Source: an uncultured bacterium (lineage in GTDB: Bacteria; Actinomycetota; Coriobacteriia; Coriobacteriales; Coriobacteriaceae). From it: a stretch of DNA of 52,313 nt. Position 1 is the stretch's first letter. The number at the start of each line of letters is the position of its first letter. The DNA is taken from assembly GCA_905214425.1 (NCBI GenBank), contig CAJMLY010000014.1, forward strand, positions 1 to 52,313, given 5' to 3'. This document shows positions 34,803 to 42,410 of this stretch, one piece after another. A program made the position numbers and the translations under genes. Below the pieces are notes generated by a model. The model was not told the origin of the DNA. It did not search any database and worked only from the letters and a program-made list of their open reading frames with translations.

Positions 34803-34885
34803 TAGTCGTTGGGGACGTTCTTAAATGGCTAGTCATTCAGGAGCGTCCCCAACGACTAGTTATTTAAGAACGTCCCCAATGACTA
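34803..34885. repeat. Inverted repeat with two alternative pairings (GTCCCCAA motif)
   Basis: The left arm 34803-34826 can pair with 34862-34885 (24 bases, one wobble). Its first 15 bases, TAGTCGTTGGGGACG, can instead pair perfectly with 34844-34858. The two folds exclude each other. A related GTCCCCAAT...GACTAG motif occurs at 11-36 of the window. It lies 104 bases before the transporter gene. Confidence 0.7.
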
Positions 34886-34932
34886 GGTAGAGCAGATTTT
34901 TCCGTTCGGCGATTTGTGTCTTGAAAAATGTA

Positions 34933-34948
34933 TATAACGACTATAACG
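34933..34948 (+). promoter_or_regulatory. Tandem TATAACG sites before the transporter gene
   Basis: TATAACG occurs at 34933-34939 and 34942-34948, nine bases apart. The same heptamer or its complement occurs before the PTS operon and before the second GntR gene, suggesting one regulator for all three. Confidence 0.45.
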
Positions 34949-34988
34949 TAGTACGAAACATATTGGAAACAACACCGAGGAGGCTGCG

Positions 34989-36071
34989 TTGAAGAAAAGC
35001 AATCTGGGCTATGCGCTGGTGCTGATCGCCGCGCTTATGTGGGGCACCATCGGAATCTTTGTTAACGGAATATCGGCCCTGGGTGTTTCGTCTCAGAGCA
35101 TGGCGGCCTTTCGCCTGTTGTCGGGTGCCGTCTTAATGGCTCCGGTCTTGGCATTTATGGGTTGCCAGGGAGGCGCTCGTGAGGGAAAAGCCTCGGGTCC
35201 CATGGCATTGTTCAAGGCAAGTCCTAAAGAGCTTGTTCCCTGCGCGCTTGTCGGTATCGTCGGTTTAGCCGTCGCCAACACCTGCTATTACGAGTGCATG
35301 GGCGAGGTGGGCATGTCCACGGCCTCGGTGCTGCTCTACACCTCGCCGGTGTTTGGAGTCATGCTCGGCCGCGTGCTTTATCGCGAGGACGTGACCTCCA
35401 ACAAACTCGTCGCCATCGTCTTTAACATTGTGGGTTGTGTGCTCGCGGTGACGAGCGGTGACCTGTCTGGTTTCCATTTCTCGGCTTGGGGCGTCGCGTC
35501 GGGTGTGATCGCCGGACTTTGCGGTGCGCTGCTGGCGGTGTTTAGCCGTATGGCTACCAAGACGCTCCATCCACTGGCCGTAACGTTTTGGGGTTTTGTC
35601 TTTGGCGGATGCTTTATGGCGGTGCTTTCGGCTCCGTGGTCCGATGTAGCCGCGGCAATGTCCCCGCAGCTCATCCTGCTGTTCGCAGGCTTTGGCTTTA
35701 TTCCGACGGCTCTTGCGTACATCTTCTATATGCAGGGCCTTTCGATGGATCTTGAGACGTCGAAGGTGCCGGTCGTGGCTTCGTTCGAAACCGTGGCGAC
35801 CGTTCTGGTCGGTATTGGCATCTACGCCGAGCCCGCCGGCGCGATCAAGGTCCTGGGCATTGTGCTGGTACTCGCGTCCATCCTGATTATGAACACCGAC
35901 TTCTCCAAGCTGCGCAACAGTGTGTTTGTCGGCCATGTCATTGAGAGCATGACCTTTAAGCCCAACGCGTGGTGGACGGAGAAATCGCAGGACATGGATC
36001 TGTTCCGCGAGCGCACCGGCATCGCGCTGGAGCCCACTGTGCAGGAAAGCCCCTGGTACTTTGTGCGATAG
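34989..36071 (+). CDS. EamA/DMT-family transporter
   Basis: A 360-residue membrane protein with ten predicted helices in two EamA halves (first half opens LVLIAALMWGTIGIFVNG; second opens WGVASGVIAGLCGALLAVFSRMA). Members usually export amino acids, nucleobases or metabolites. A hydrophilic tail of about 45 residues after the last helix is longer than usual. The start is TTG at 34989 with GAGGAGG nine bases upstream. Between a deglycase and a sugar PTS, it may export the amino acid freed by deglycation; this is a guess from context. Confidence 0.83.
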   Translation: MKKSNLGYALVLIAALMWGTIGIFVNGISALGVSSQSMAAFRLLSGAVLMAPVLAFMGCQGGAREGKASGPMALFKASPKELVPCALVGIVGLAVANTCYYECMGEVGMSTASVLLYTSPVFGVMLGRVLYREDVTSNKLVAIVFNIVGCVLAVTSGDLSGFHFSAWGVASGVIAGLCGALLAVFSRMATKTLHPLAVTFWGFVFGGCFMAVLSAPWSDVAAAMSPQLILLFAGFGFIPTALAYIFYMQGLSMDLETSKVPVVASFETVATVLVGIGIYAEPAGAIKVLGIVLVLASILIMNTDFSKLRNSVFVGHVIESMTFKPNAWWTEKSQDMDLFRERTGIALEPTVQESPWYFVR

Positions 36072-36219
36072 GGGATTGCGCGCAGGGTCTGACCTGGGGT
36101 TATCCAGCCAGCGTCGGCCTGCCCAGACCCAACGTTTCGATTACGTTAAACCCGTCAACGGTCGATTTTCACCCGCGAACGGTCTTTATACTAATTAGCA
36201 ATATAAGCAACGTATAAGA

Positions 36220-36238
36220 CGTTATAATGACCATAACG
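36220..36238. promoter_or_regulatory. Operator-like dyad before the PTS operon
   Basis: CGTTAT (36220-36225) and ATAACG (36233-36238) form a perfect dyad with a 7-base centre. It overlaps the -10-like TATAAT (36223-36228) and ends just before the ribosome site, so binding would block transcription. A second -10-like TATACT lies at 36187-36192. Confidence 0.55.
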
Positions 36239-36254
36239 AAAAGGAGGAGGCAAG

Positions 36255-37178
36255 ATGAATCAGATCATTCTCGCATCTCATGGCGGCCTGGCCGCAGGCG
36301 CCAAAGACACGCTCGAGATGGTTCTCGGCGACGTGTCGAACGTCCACGTCGTGTCGCTTGCTCGTGACGACAAGGAGCCCATCACCAATAAGGTTGAGGC
36401 TATGATCGCCACGTTCAACGCGGACGACACCGTCTATGTGCTGACCGATATGCTCGGCAGCTCGGTCAACAACAACATGGTCGAGCTTTCCAAGAACGGC
36501 ACGAAGTTCACGGTTGTCAGCGGTTTCAACATCCCGCTGGCGCTCACGCTCGCTATGAGCCCCGTCCCCGTCAAGGGTGCCGAGCTCGCGGCCCTCATCA
36601 ACGAGGCCCGCACCGGTCTGACCAACCCCAACGCACCGGTCGAGGCCGCCGCGGCTCCCGCCAAGAAGGCCAAGGCGTCCCGTCACAGCTCCGGCCCCGC
36701 CAAGATCGTCCTCGCACGTCTTGACTACCGTCTGCTGCACGGCCAGGTCGTCTTTACCTGGACCACCAAGGTTCAGGCCGAGCGCATCATCGTCGTCGAC
36801 AACGCTGCCGCCAACGATGACATCAAGAAGGGCGCTCTTAAGCTGGCCAAGCCCCAGGGCGTGCGCCTGAACGTCTTCACCGTCGAGCGTGCCCTCGCCA
36901 AGATGGACAAGCTCAACACCCTCGGCGAGCGCGTCATGTTCGTCTTTGGCAACACTGCCGAGATGCTGCAGTTCTGCCAGGGCTACAAGCTCGATGCCAT
37001 CAACCTGGGCGCCACCGCCAACCATGACGGTGCCGATCAGGTCGGCGGTAAGGACAGCTCCGTCTTCCTCGACGCCAACCAGAAGGCCGACGTCAACCAG
37101 CTGCTCGACATGGGCATCAAGCTCTACGTCCAGCAGACCCCTACGTATCAGAGCGTCGACATCGACGCCAAGCTGTAA
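36255..37178 (+). CDS. Mannose-family PTS EIIAB fusion
   Basis: A 307-residue cytoplasmic phosphotransfer protein. The EIIA domain (about 1-125) has the phosphorylated His9 in LASHGGLAAG. An Ala/Pro/Lys-rich hinge (about 128-148) leads to the EIIB domain, with phospho-His162 in RLDYRLLHGQVVFTW. It takes phosphate from HPr and passes it to the sugar carried by EIIC-EIID. The start has AAGGAGGAGG. The operon continues with EIIC, EIID and a SIS-domain deglycase, like the gfr operon for glucoselysine and fructoselysine. Confidence 0.93.
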   Translation: MNQIILASHGGLAAGAKDTLEMVLGDVSNVHVVSLARDDKEPITNKVEAMIATFNADDTVYVLTDMLGSSVNNNMVELSKNGTKFTVVSGFNIPLALTLAMSPVPVKGAELAALINEARTGLTNPNAPVEAAAAPAKKAKASRHSSGPAKIVLARLDYRLLHGQVVFTWTTKVQAERIIVVDNAAANDDIKKGALKLAKPQGVRLNVFTVERALAKMDKLNTLGERVMFVFGNTAEMLQFCQGYKLDAINLGATANHDGADQVGGKDSSVFLDANQKADVNQLLDMGIKLYVQQTPTYQSVDIDAKL

Positions 37179-37214
37179 TCAACCAGGCTTTTGCCTGACT
37201 GAAAGGAGAAGGGT

Positions 37215-38009
37215 ATGAATACGTTCATCAGTGCGGTGCTCGTCGGCCTCGTCGGCGTGTTCTGCATGTGGGACTCCCGCCTGCTCGGTCGTCTTAACTT
37301 CGAGCAGCCCCTCGTTGGCGCTACGCTCGTCGGTCTGCTGCTGGGCGATGTGCCCACCGGCCTTGCCGTCGGTGCCGCCGTCGAGCTCGTGTCCATGGGC
37401 CTGGTGCAGGTCGGCGCCGCCGTTCCGCCCGATATGGTCCTGGGCGGCATCGTGGCCGCTGCCTTTGCGTGCCTGACCGATGCTTCCGCCGAGACTGCCA
37501 TGACGATCGCCATCCCGGTTGCCGTCCTGGGTCAGCTCCTCGGCATCGTGTTCCGTTCCATCATCGCCGCCCTCACCCATGTGGCAGATAACGCGATCGA
37601 TAACGGAAAGTTCAAGACCGCCTACCGTATGCACATCTGCGCCGGCTCCGGTCTGTACGCTGTCATGTACTTCCTGCCGATCTTCCTCGCTGTCTTTGTT
37701 GGTACCGACCTGGTTCAGGCCATCGTCAACATGGTTCCCGAGTGGCTGTCCACTGGTCTTAACGTTTCGACCAAGATCATGACCGCCTACGGCTTGGCCC
37801 TGCTGCTCACCATGATGATCAAGAAGGGTATGACTCCGTTCCTGTTCATCGGTTTCCTGCTCGCCGCTTACCTCAACCTGTCCGTCATCGCGGTCGCTCT
37901 GATCGGTGTGTGCCTGGCTGTCGTCTTCATGGGCTTCAAGTTCAACGGTTCCCATGCAGCCGCCGGTGTCGATTCCGACTACGATCCGCTCGAAGACGAC
38001 GAAGACTAA
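37215..38009 (+). CDS. Mannose/sorbose-family PTS EIIC
   Basis: A 264-residue membrane component with about eight hydrophobic segments and the family stretch ATLVGLLLGDVPTGLAVGAAVELVSMGLVQVG. It forms the substrate channel with EIID. A short acidic tail (DSDYDPLEDDED) ends it. ATG at 37215 with GAAAGGAGAAGG. EIID follows after 13 bases. Confidence 0.93.
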   Translation: MNTFISAVLVGLVGVFCMWDSRLLGRLNFEQPLVGATLVGLLLGDVPTGLAVGAAVELVSMGLVQVGAAVPPDMVLGGIVAAAFACLTDASAETAMTIAIPVAVLGQLLGIVFRSIIAALTHVADNAIDNGKFKTAYRMHICAGSGLYAVMYFLPIFLAVFVGTDLVQAIVNMVPEWLSTGLNVSTKIMTAYGLALLLTMMIKKGMTPFLFIGFLLAAYLNLSVIAVALIGVCLAVVFMGFKFNGSHAAAGVDSDYDPLEDDED

Positions 38010-38022
38010 GGAGGAACACACT

Positions 38023-38856
38023 ATGGCAACCGCAACCAAGGACGTGTCCCTGAACAAGAAGGTCAGCCAGTTCTTCTGGCGCTCCTGGGCCATCCAGGCC
38101 TCTTGGAACTACGAGCGTCAGATGAACATGGGCTTCCTCTACGGCATGGTTCCCACGCTCGATCGCCTCTATCCGGATGAGTCCGACCCCAAGCAGCTCG
38201 CTGCTAAGAAAGAGGCTTACCACCGTCACATGGCGTTCTACAACTGCACCCCGCAGACGAGCGCTTTCATCCTGGGCCTCTCCGCTTCCATGGAGGAGGA
38301 GTACGCCAAGGATCCCGAGAACTTCGATCCCGATTCGATCAACGCGGTCAAGACCTCCCTCATGGGTCCGCTTTCCGGCATCGGTGACTCCTTCTTCCAG
38401 GGCACCATCCGCGTTATCGCCTTTGGCCTGGGCGTTCAGCTGGCTCAGCAGGGCTCCATCATGGGCCCGATCCTGGCCATGCTCATCTCCATCGTCCCCT
38501 CTGTGCTGATCACTTGGTTCGCAGCCAAGATGGGCTATCAGGGCGGCCACGAGTACCTGAGCAAGCTTCAGGGCGGCGACCTCATGGAGAAGCTCATGTA
38601 TGTCTGCGGCATCGTGGGTCTTATGTCCGTGGGCGGCATGATCGCTACGCTGATCGGCGCCACCACCCCGCTGCAGTTCGCTGAGGGTACCGTCGTGATC
38701 CAGGACATCCTGGACGGCATGATGCCCCAGATGATCTCCCTCGGCCTCACCGGCCTTATGTACTGGCTCATCAAGAAGAACGTCAACACCGGTTGGCTTC
38801 TCGTGATCGCCATCGTGGGCGGCATCGCCCTCTCCGCGGCCGGCATCCTGGCCTAG
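38023..38856 (+). CDS. Mannose-family PTS EIID
   Basis: A 277-residue component. It begins with the amphipathic segment LNKKVSQFFWRSWAIQASWNYERQMNMGF, typical of EIID, followed by GPLSGIGDSFFQGTIR and several hydrophobic helices. It completes the transporter. The ATG at 38023 has TAAGGAGGAAC. EIIAB, EIIC and EIID are present once, so this is a single full transporter whose substrate should match one or more of the SIS enzymes. Confidence 0.93.
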   Translation: MATATKDVSLNKKVSQFFWRSWAIQASWNYERQMNMGFLYGMVPTLDRLYPDESDPKQLAAKKEAYHRHMAFYNCTPQTSAFILGLSASMEEEYAKDPENFDPDSINAVKTSLMGPLSGIGDSFFQGTIRVIAFGLGVQLAQQGSIMGPILAMLISIVPSVLITWFAAKMGYQGGHEYLSKLQGGDLMEKLMYVCGIVGLMSVGGMIATLIGATTPLQFAEGTVVIQDILDGMMPQMISLGLTGLMYWLIKKNVNTGWLLVIAIVGGIALSAAGILA

Positions 38857-38890
38857 TCGCGACCAAGCGTCTAACCGCTTTCCCCCGGGG

Positions 38891-38961
38891 GCCTGCCTGG
38901 CATCCCATACCCCAGGCAGGCTTCCATCCCTATACGTGACAAAGGGCAGTCTCTTTGTCAC
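38891..38961 (+). other. Two intercistronic hairpins between EIID and the second SIS gene
   Basis: GCCTGCCTGG (38891-38900) pairs with CCAGGCAGGC (38912-38921), and GTGACAAAG (38936-38944) pairs with CTTTGTCAC (38953-38961). No T run follows either. They may stabilise the PTS part of the transcript and lower expression of the SIS gene. Confidence 0.6.
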
Positions 38962-39053
38962 ATCCTCAACGGGCCGGCGACTCGGCCCAAACCACGGTAA
39001 CCCTGCGAGCGCCCGGCAATGTGGCGCCGCAAAAATCGAAAGGAATGTGTCAG

Positions 39054-40037
39054 ATGTACGAGATCGACCTTAACCTCCCTAAGCAGATCGTCGCTGACGT
39101 CCTGTCCAACCACGAGATCCACAGCGTCGCTTTCGTCGGCTGCGGTGCCTCCATGTCCGACCTTTACCCCGCCAAGTACTTCCTGGCCAACAACACGGAC
39201 AAGCTGAACGTTCAGATCTTCACCGCTAACGAGTTCAACTACGACACGCCCTCCTGGGTCAACGAGCACACCTTCGTGATCACCTGCTCCCTCGGTGGCT
39301 CCACGCCCGAGACCGTCGAGGCCAACAAGACCGCCAAGAAGCACAACTGCCCGGTCGTCTCCCTCACCAACAAGGCTGGCTCCGCTCTGACCGTCGACGC
39401 CGACCACGTCATCGTCCACGGCTTCCACGCCAACTACGCTGCCAAGTGCGAGAAGCCTGGCTACGCCATCGCTCTTGCTCTCGAGATCCTTCAGCAGACC
39501 GAGGGCTATGACCACTACGAGGACATGATCACCGGCCTCACCAACGTCTTCGATCTCTGCGAGAACGCCGCTCAGCACTGCAAGAAGCTCGCCAAGAAGT
39601 TCGCCGAGGACTTCAAGGACGACAAGATGATCTACTTCATGGCTTCCGGTGCCTCCGAGAAGATGGCTTATTCTCACGCCGCCTTCCTGTTCACCGAGAT
39701 GCAGTGGATCGACGCCGCCGCCTACAACACCGGCGAGTACTTCCACGGTCCGTTCGAGGTTTCCACCGAGGGTAAGCCCTACGTCTTCTTCATGTCCGAT
39801 GGCGCCACCCGTCCGATGGACGCCCGCGCCCTCACCTTCCTTGAGCGCATGGGCGCCAAGGTCGCTCTGATCGACTCCAAGGACTACGGCCTGGCTGACG
39901 CCGTGCCCGCGAGCGTTATCACCTACTTCAACCCGCTGCTGCACCTCGCCGTTATGCGCGAGTACGGCAACCAGATCGCCGAGGCCCGTCAGCACCCGCT
40001 GACCATGCGTCGCTACATGTGGAAGCTTTCCTACTAA
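39054..40037 (+). CDS. SIS-domain phosphosugar deglycase (second paralogue)
   Basis: A 327-residue protein with two SIS domains: VAFVGCGASMSDLYPAKYF and TCSLGGSTPETVEANKTAKK (phosphate loop) in the first, GASEKMAYSHAAFLF and GEYFHGPFEV in the second, ending MRRYMWKLSY. The GExxHGPxE motif matches GlmS-like and FrlB-like enzymes. Linked to the PTS, it probably hydrolyses the phosphorylated glycated amino acid delivered by that transporter. I chose the ATG at 39054, nine bases after AAAGGA; an ATG at 39045 abuts that site. A terminator follows. Confidence 0.85.
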   Translation: MYEIDLNLPKQIVADVLSNHEIHSVAFVGCGASMSDLYPAKYFLANNTDKLNVQIFTANEFNYDTPSWVNEHTFVITCSLGGSTPETVEANKTAKKHNCPVVSLTNKAGSALTVDADHVIVHGFHANYAAKCEKPGYAIALALEILQQTEGYDHYEDMITGLTNVFDLCENAAQHCKKLAKKFAEDFKDDKMIYFMASGASEKMAYSHAAFLFTEMQWIDAAAYNTGEYFHGPFEVSTEGKPYVFFMSDGATRPMDARALTFLERMGAKVALIDSKDYGLADAVPASVITYFNPLLHLAVMREYGNQIAEARQHPLTMRRYMWKLSY

Positions 40038-40071
40038 TCACAAGTAAGTAGACCTTACGGGTTGATTAAGA

Positions 40072-40102
40072 GGGGATGGGGTTTGCGCCCCATCCCTTTT
40101 TT
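40072..40102 (+). terminator. Intrinsic terminator of the PTS/deglycase operon
   Basis: GGGATGGGG (40073-40081) pairs with CCCCATCCC (40088-40096), followed by six T. Confidence 0.9.
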
Positions 40103-40137
40103 GCTTTGGGGAGGGTGCGGCTGTCGCGTCGCAAAAC

Positions 40138-40182
40138 CCCAGATAAAACCTACCAAAATAAACCTGTCCCTTTTTGGCAGGT
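40138..40182 (+). repeat. Repeat family 4, copy A (AAACCTGTCCC hairpin)
   Basis: CCTACCAAAA (40149-40158) faces TTTTGGCAGG (40172-40181) with one mismatch around the loop TAAACCTGTCCC. It lies in the leader of the HAD gene, ending 14 bases before the start codon. Other copies are at 42275-42319 and, reversed, 50267-50310. Confidence 0.8.
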
Positions 40183-40196
40183 GGGAGGAGATGCGT

Positions 40197-40826
40197 ATGA
40201 TCAAAGCGGTGCTGTTTGACATGGACGGCGTGCTGGTCGATACCGAGTGGTTCTACAACCGTCGTCGTGTGGCGTTTATGGAGGAGAAGGGCTTTCACTT
40301 TGACGAGATCCCCGATCTTTCGGGGTCTAACGAGCCCGCCATTTGGGAGGCGCTGGTGCCCGACGATGTTGAGCTGCGCGAGCGCCTGCGCGTTGAGTAC
40401 AAGCAGGTCTATAGCCCGGACCATCCCGTTCCGTATGCCGAGCTGCTCAACGAGCAGACGGAGCCGGTGATGCGCGAGCTGCACGAGCGCGGCGTGAAGT
40501 GCGCCATTGCGAGCTCGTCCTATCGCGAGTTGATTGACGAGCTGGTGGAGATCGCTGGCATTGCCGATGTGCTGGATTACACCATCAGCGGCCACGAGTG
40601 CAGTGCGTTTAAGCCCGATCCCGAGATCTACCTGCGTGCCATGGAGGCGCTGGGGGTGGAGCCCGCCGAGTGCCTGGTTATCGAGGATTCGCCTTTGGGG
40701 ATCGAGGCCGGCAAGCGCTCCGGCGCCCGCGTCTTGGCACTGCGTCCGCACGAGGGCGTTAACCTGGACCAGTCCGCCGCCGACGTTGTCATCGACAACC
40801 TGTCCGACATTTTGGCCGCTTTGTAG
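40197..40826 (+). CDS. HAD-superfamily phosphatase / beta-phosphoglucomutase-like
   Basis: A 209-residue HAD enzyme with helical cap. Motif I is FDMDGVLVDTE (Asp8, Asp10), motif II is AIASSS, Lys is in FKPDPEIYLRAM and motif IV is VIEDSPLGIEAG. Closest to beta-phosphoglucomutase and 2-deoxyglucose-6-phosphatase groups, so it may act on sugar phosphates from this locus. The ATG at 40197 is six bases after GGAGGAG; the ATG at 40191 abuts it. The last codons (ILAAL and the stop) lie within structured repeat family 3, so the repeat supplies the C-terminus. Confidence 0.85.
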   Translation: MIKAVLFDMDGVLVDTEWFYNRRRVAFMEEKGFHFDEIPDLSGSNEPAIWEALVPDDVELRERLRVEYKQVYSPDHPVPYAELLNEQTEPVMRELHERGVKCAIASSSYRELIDELVEIAGIADVLDYTISGHECSAFKPDPEIYLRAMEALGVEPAECLVIEDSPLGIEAGKRSGARVLALRPHEGVNLDQSAADVVIDNLSDILAAL

Positions 40827-41043
40827 TGTCAATCCGCCGCGAGAAGCACGGGTTCAAACGTTTTTTGCGGTGGATTGGCTCAATTTGGTTTCGATTTTGA
40901 TCCGTTTGGCTTCGATTCGGGCTAAGTGAGTAGACTTTTTGGCGCAGGCCGAGCACAATGCATATCTTCCTTTGTAAAACCGCAGGTCACAGGGGTGGCG
41001 GTTTTTGGGTGTGCTCGGCAAATCGTAAAAAGTCTACTCACTT
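40809..41043 (+). repeat. Structured repeat family 3, copy B
   Basis: Same layout as 32327-32561. Outer arms 40924-40940 and 41027-41043 (17 bases, perfect); inner arms GCCGAGCACA (40948-40957) and TGTGCTCGGC (41010-41019); innermost AAAACCGC (40976-40983) and GCGGTTTT (40998-41005). Compared with copy A the inner stem shows a T-A to C-G change on both sides. Confidence 0.88.
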
Positions 41044-41129
41044 GTAATTTGGGCCTTTGGTCGTGGGGGTTGCTGGTCCCGCTTTGGTTGTCGAGGGAGG
41101 GTGAATTGAAGCGCCCCCGCACGCTCCAT

Positions 41130-41137
41130 GCTACAAT
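41130..41137 (+). promoter_or_regulatory. Extended -10 promoter of the YitT gene
   Basis: TGCTACAAT contains an extended -10 (TG-N-TACAAT). TTGAAG lies upstream at 41106-41111 but is 20 bases away, so the -35 contribution is doubtful. The start codon is 46 bases downstream. Confidence 0.5.
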
Positions 41138-41182
41138 CGCGGGCATGCCCCACAACCACATCTGCCTTCGAAAGGAGCCTAC

Positions 41183-42190
41183 GTGGCGAACGCCATCGAT
41201 CAGCTCACGGACCGCGTGCTCATGCTCGGCCGCCTTACCATCGTCCGCCGCGCTATTACCGCCGTGGCGGTCACCATTTCCGCCGTTCTCCAGACATTCC
41301 TGATCCAGGCGTTCATTCAACCCGCCGACCTGCTTCCGAGCGGCCTCACCGGCGTCGCGGTCCTGCTCGATCGCGTTACCTCGCTCGGCGGCGTTCACAT
41401 CGACATCTCGCTCGGTATGCTCGCGCTCAACATCCCCGTGGCGCTCCTGTGTTGGAGCGGCATTAGCAAGCGCTTCGTCATCTTCTCGATGATGCAGGTC
41501 GTGCTCTCATCGCTGTTTCTCAACGTCTTTCACTTCGCTCCGTTTTTGGGCGACAAGATCATGCTCATCATTTTTGGCGGCGTGGTCTCGGGTCTGGGCG
41601 CTGCCATCGCGCTTAAATCCGGCGCATCCACCGGCGGCACCGACTTTATCGCGCTGTGGGTTTCCAACCACACGGGCAAGACCATCTGGGGCGTCATCTT
41701 TGGTTTCAACTGCTTTATCCTGGCGATCTTTGGCTTTATGTTTGGCTGGGACAAGGTGGCGTACTCCATCGTGTTCCAGTTTATTTCGACCAAGACCATC
41801 GACAGCTTCTATCGTCGCTACGACCGCGTGACGCTGCAGATCACGACGCGCAAGGCGGACGAGGTCATGACCGCCTATGTTGACCATTTTCAGCATGGCA
41901 TTAGCTGCGCCGAGGTCATTGGCGGATACAGCCGCGAGAAGATGTACTTACTGCACGCCGTTGTCTCGACCTACGAGAGTCAGGACATTATCAAGCTGGT
42001 GTGCGACATTGATCCCGGCGCTGTGATCAATGTGTTCCACACGCTCAACTTTGTGGGCGGCTGGTGGGGCGGTCATGTCGACGAGCCCATGCCCACGGCC
42101 GTTCCCGATCCCGACAAGCCCGCACGCATGGCCAGCAGGCAGGCGCGCCTCAGCGAGCAGGACAGCCTGCAGCAGGACGACGGCAGGTAG
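41183..42190 (+). CDS. YitT-family membrane protein
   Basis: A 335-residue protein. Five to six hydrophobic segments in residues 20-205 form the YitT membrane domain (FIQPADLLPSGLTGVAVLL, SGLGAAIALKSGASTGGTDFIAL). Residues about 215-300 are the cytoplasmic DUF2179 domain (QITTRKADEVMTAYVDHFQHGISCAEVIGGYS). The function is unknown; transport has been suggested for relatives. The start is GTG at 41183 with GAAAGGAG. A strong hairpin follows. Confidence 0.87.
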   Translation: MANAIDQLTDRVLMLGRLTIVRRAITAVAVTISAVLQTFLIQAFIQPADLLPSGLTGVAVLLDRVTSLGGVHIDISLGMLALNIPVALLCWSGISKRFVIFSMMQVVLSSLFLNVFHFAPFLGDKIMLIIFGGVVSGLGAAIALKSGASTGGTDFIALWVSNHTGKTIWGVIFGFNCFILAIFGFMFGWDKVAYSIVFQFISTKTIDSFYRRYDRVTLQITTRKADEVMTAYVDHFQHGISCAEVIGGYSREKMYLLHAVVSTYESQDIIKLVCDIDPGAVINVFHTLNFVGGWWGGHVDEPMPTAVPDPDKPARMASRQARLSEQDSLQQDDGR

Positions 42191-42231
42191 GGTTTTGGCA
42201 TTTTGCCGGCCTGGCGCAATCCTGTCCGCTT

Positions 42232-42270
42232 GAGCCTCCCGAAAGCCTCGCTGCTTTCGGGAGGCTCTCG
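42232..42270 (+). terminator. Intrinsic terminator of the YitT gene
   Basis: GAGCCTCCCGAAAGC (42232-42246) pairs perfectly with GCTTTCGGGAGGCTC (42253-42267). The T run is short (TCGTTT). Confidence 0.75.
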
Positions 42271-42274
42271 TTTA

Positions 42275-42319
42275 CCCAGATAAAACCTACCAAAATGAAG
42301 CTGTCGCTTTTTGGTAGGG
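42275..42319 (+). repeat. Repeat family 4, copy B
   Basis: CCTACCAAAA (42286-42295) pairs perfectly with TTTTGGTAGG (42309-42318). The loop TGAAGCTGTCGC differs from copy A at a few bases. It lies upstream of the second GntR gene. Confidence 0.8.
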
Positions 42320-42360
42320 AGGGTGTATCGTTTTATCAATATGAGGTAACATGAAACTAG

Positions 42361-42382
42361 ACGTTATATACGTATTAGTTAT
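42361..42382. promoter_or_regulatory. Candidate operator of the second GntR gene
   Basis: ACGTTATATACGTATTAG contains CGTTATA, complement of the TATAACG heptamer found before the transporter and the PTS operon. It would fit autoregulation plus control of those genes. Confidence 0.4.
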
Positions 42383-42410
42383 TTCGATATTCCAATAAGA
42401 GTGATTAGAT

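Noticed and set aside
32229..40929. Two plus-strand frames ending in a similar 40-residue tail (PLCSVNPPRE...)
   Set aside because: The similarity comes from the shared DNA repeat (family 3), not from protein selection; neither frame has a ribosome site or domain.
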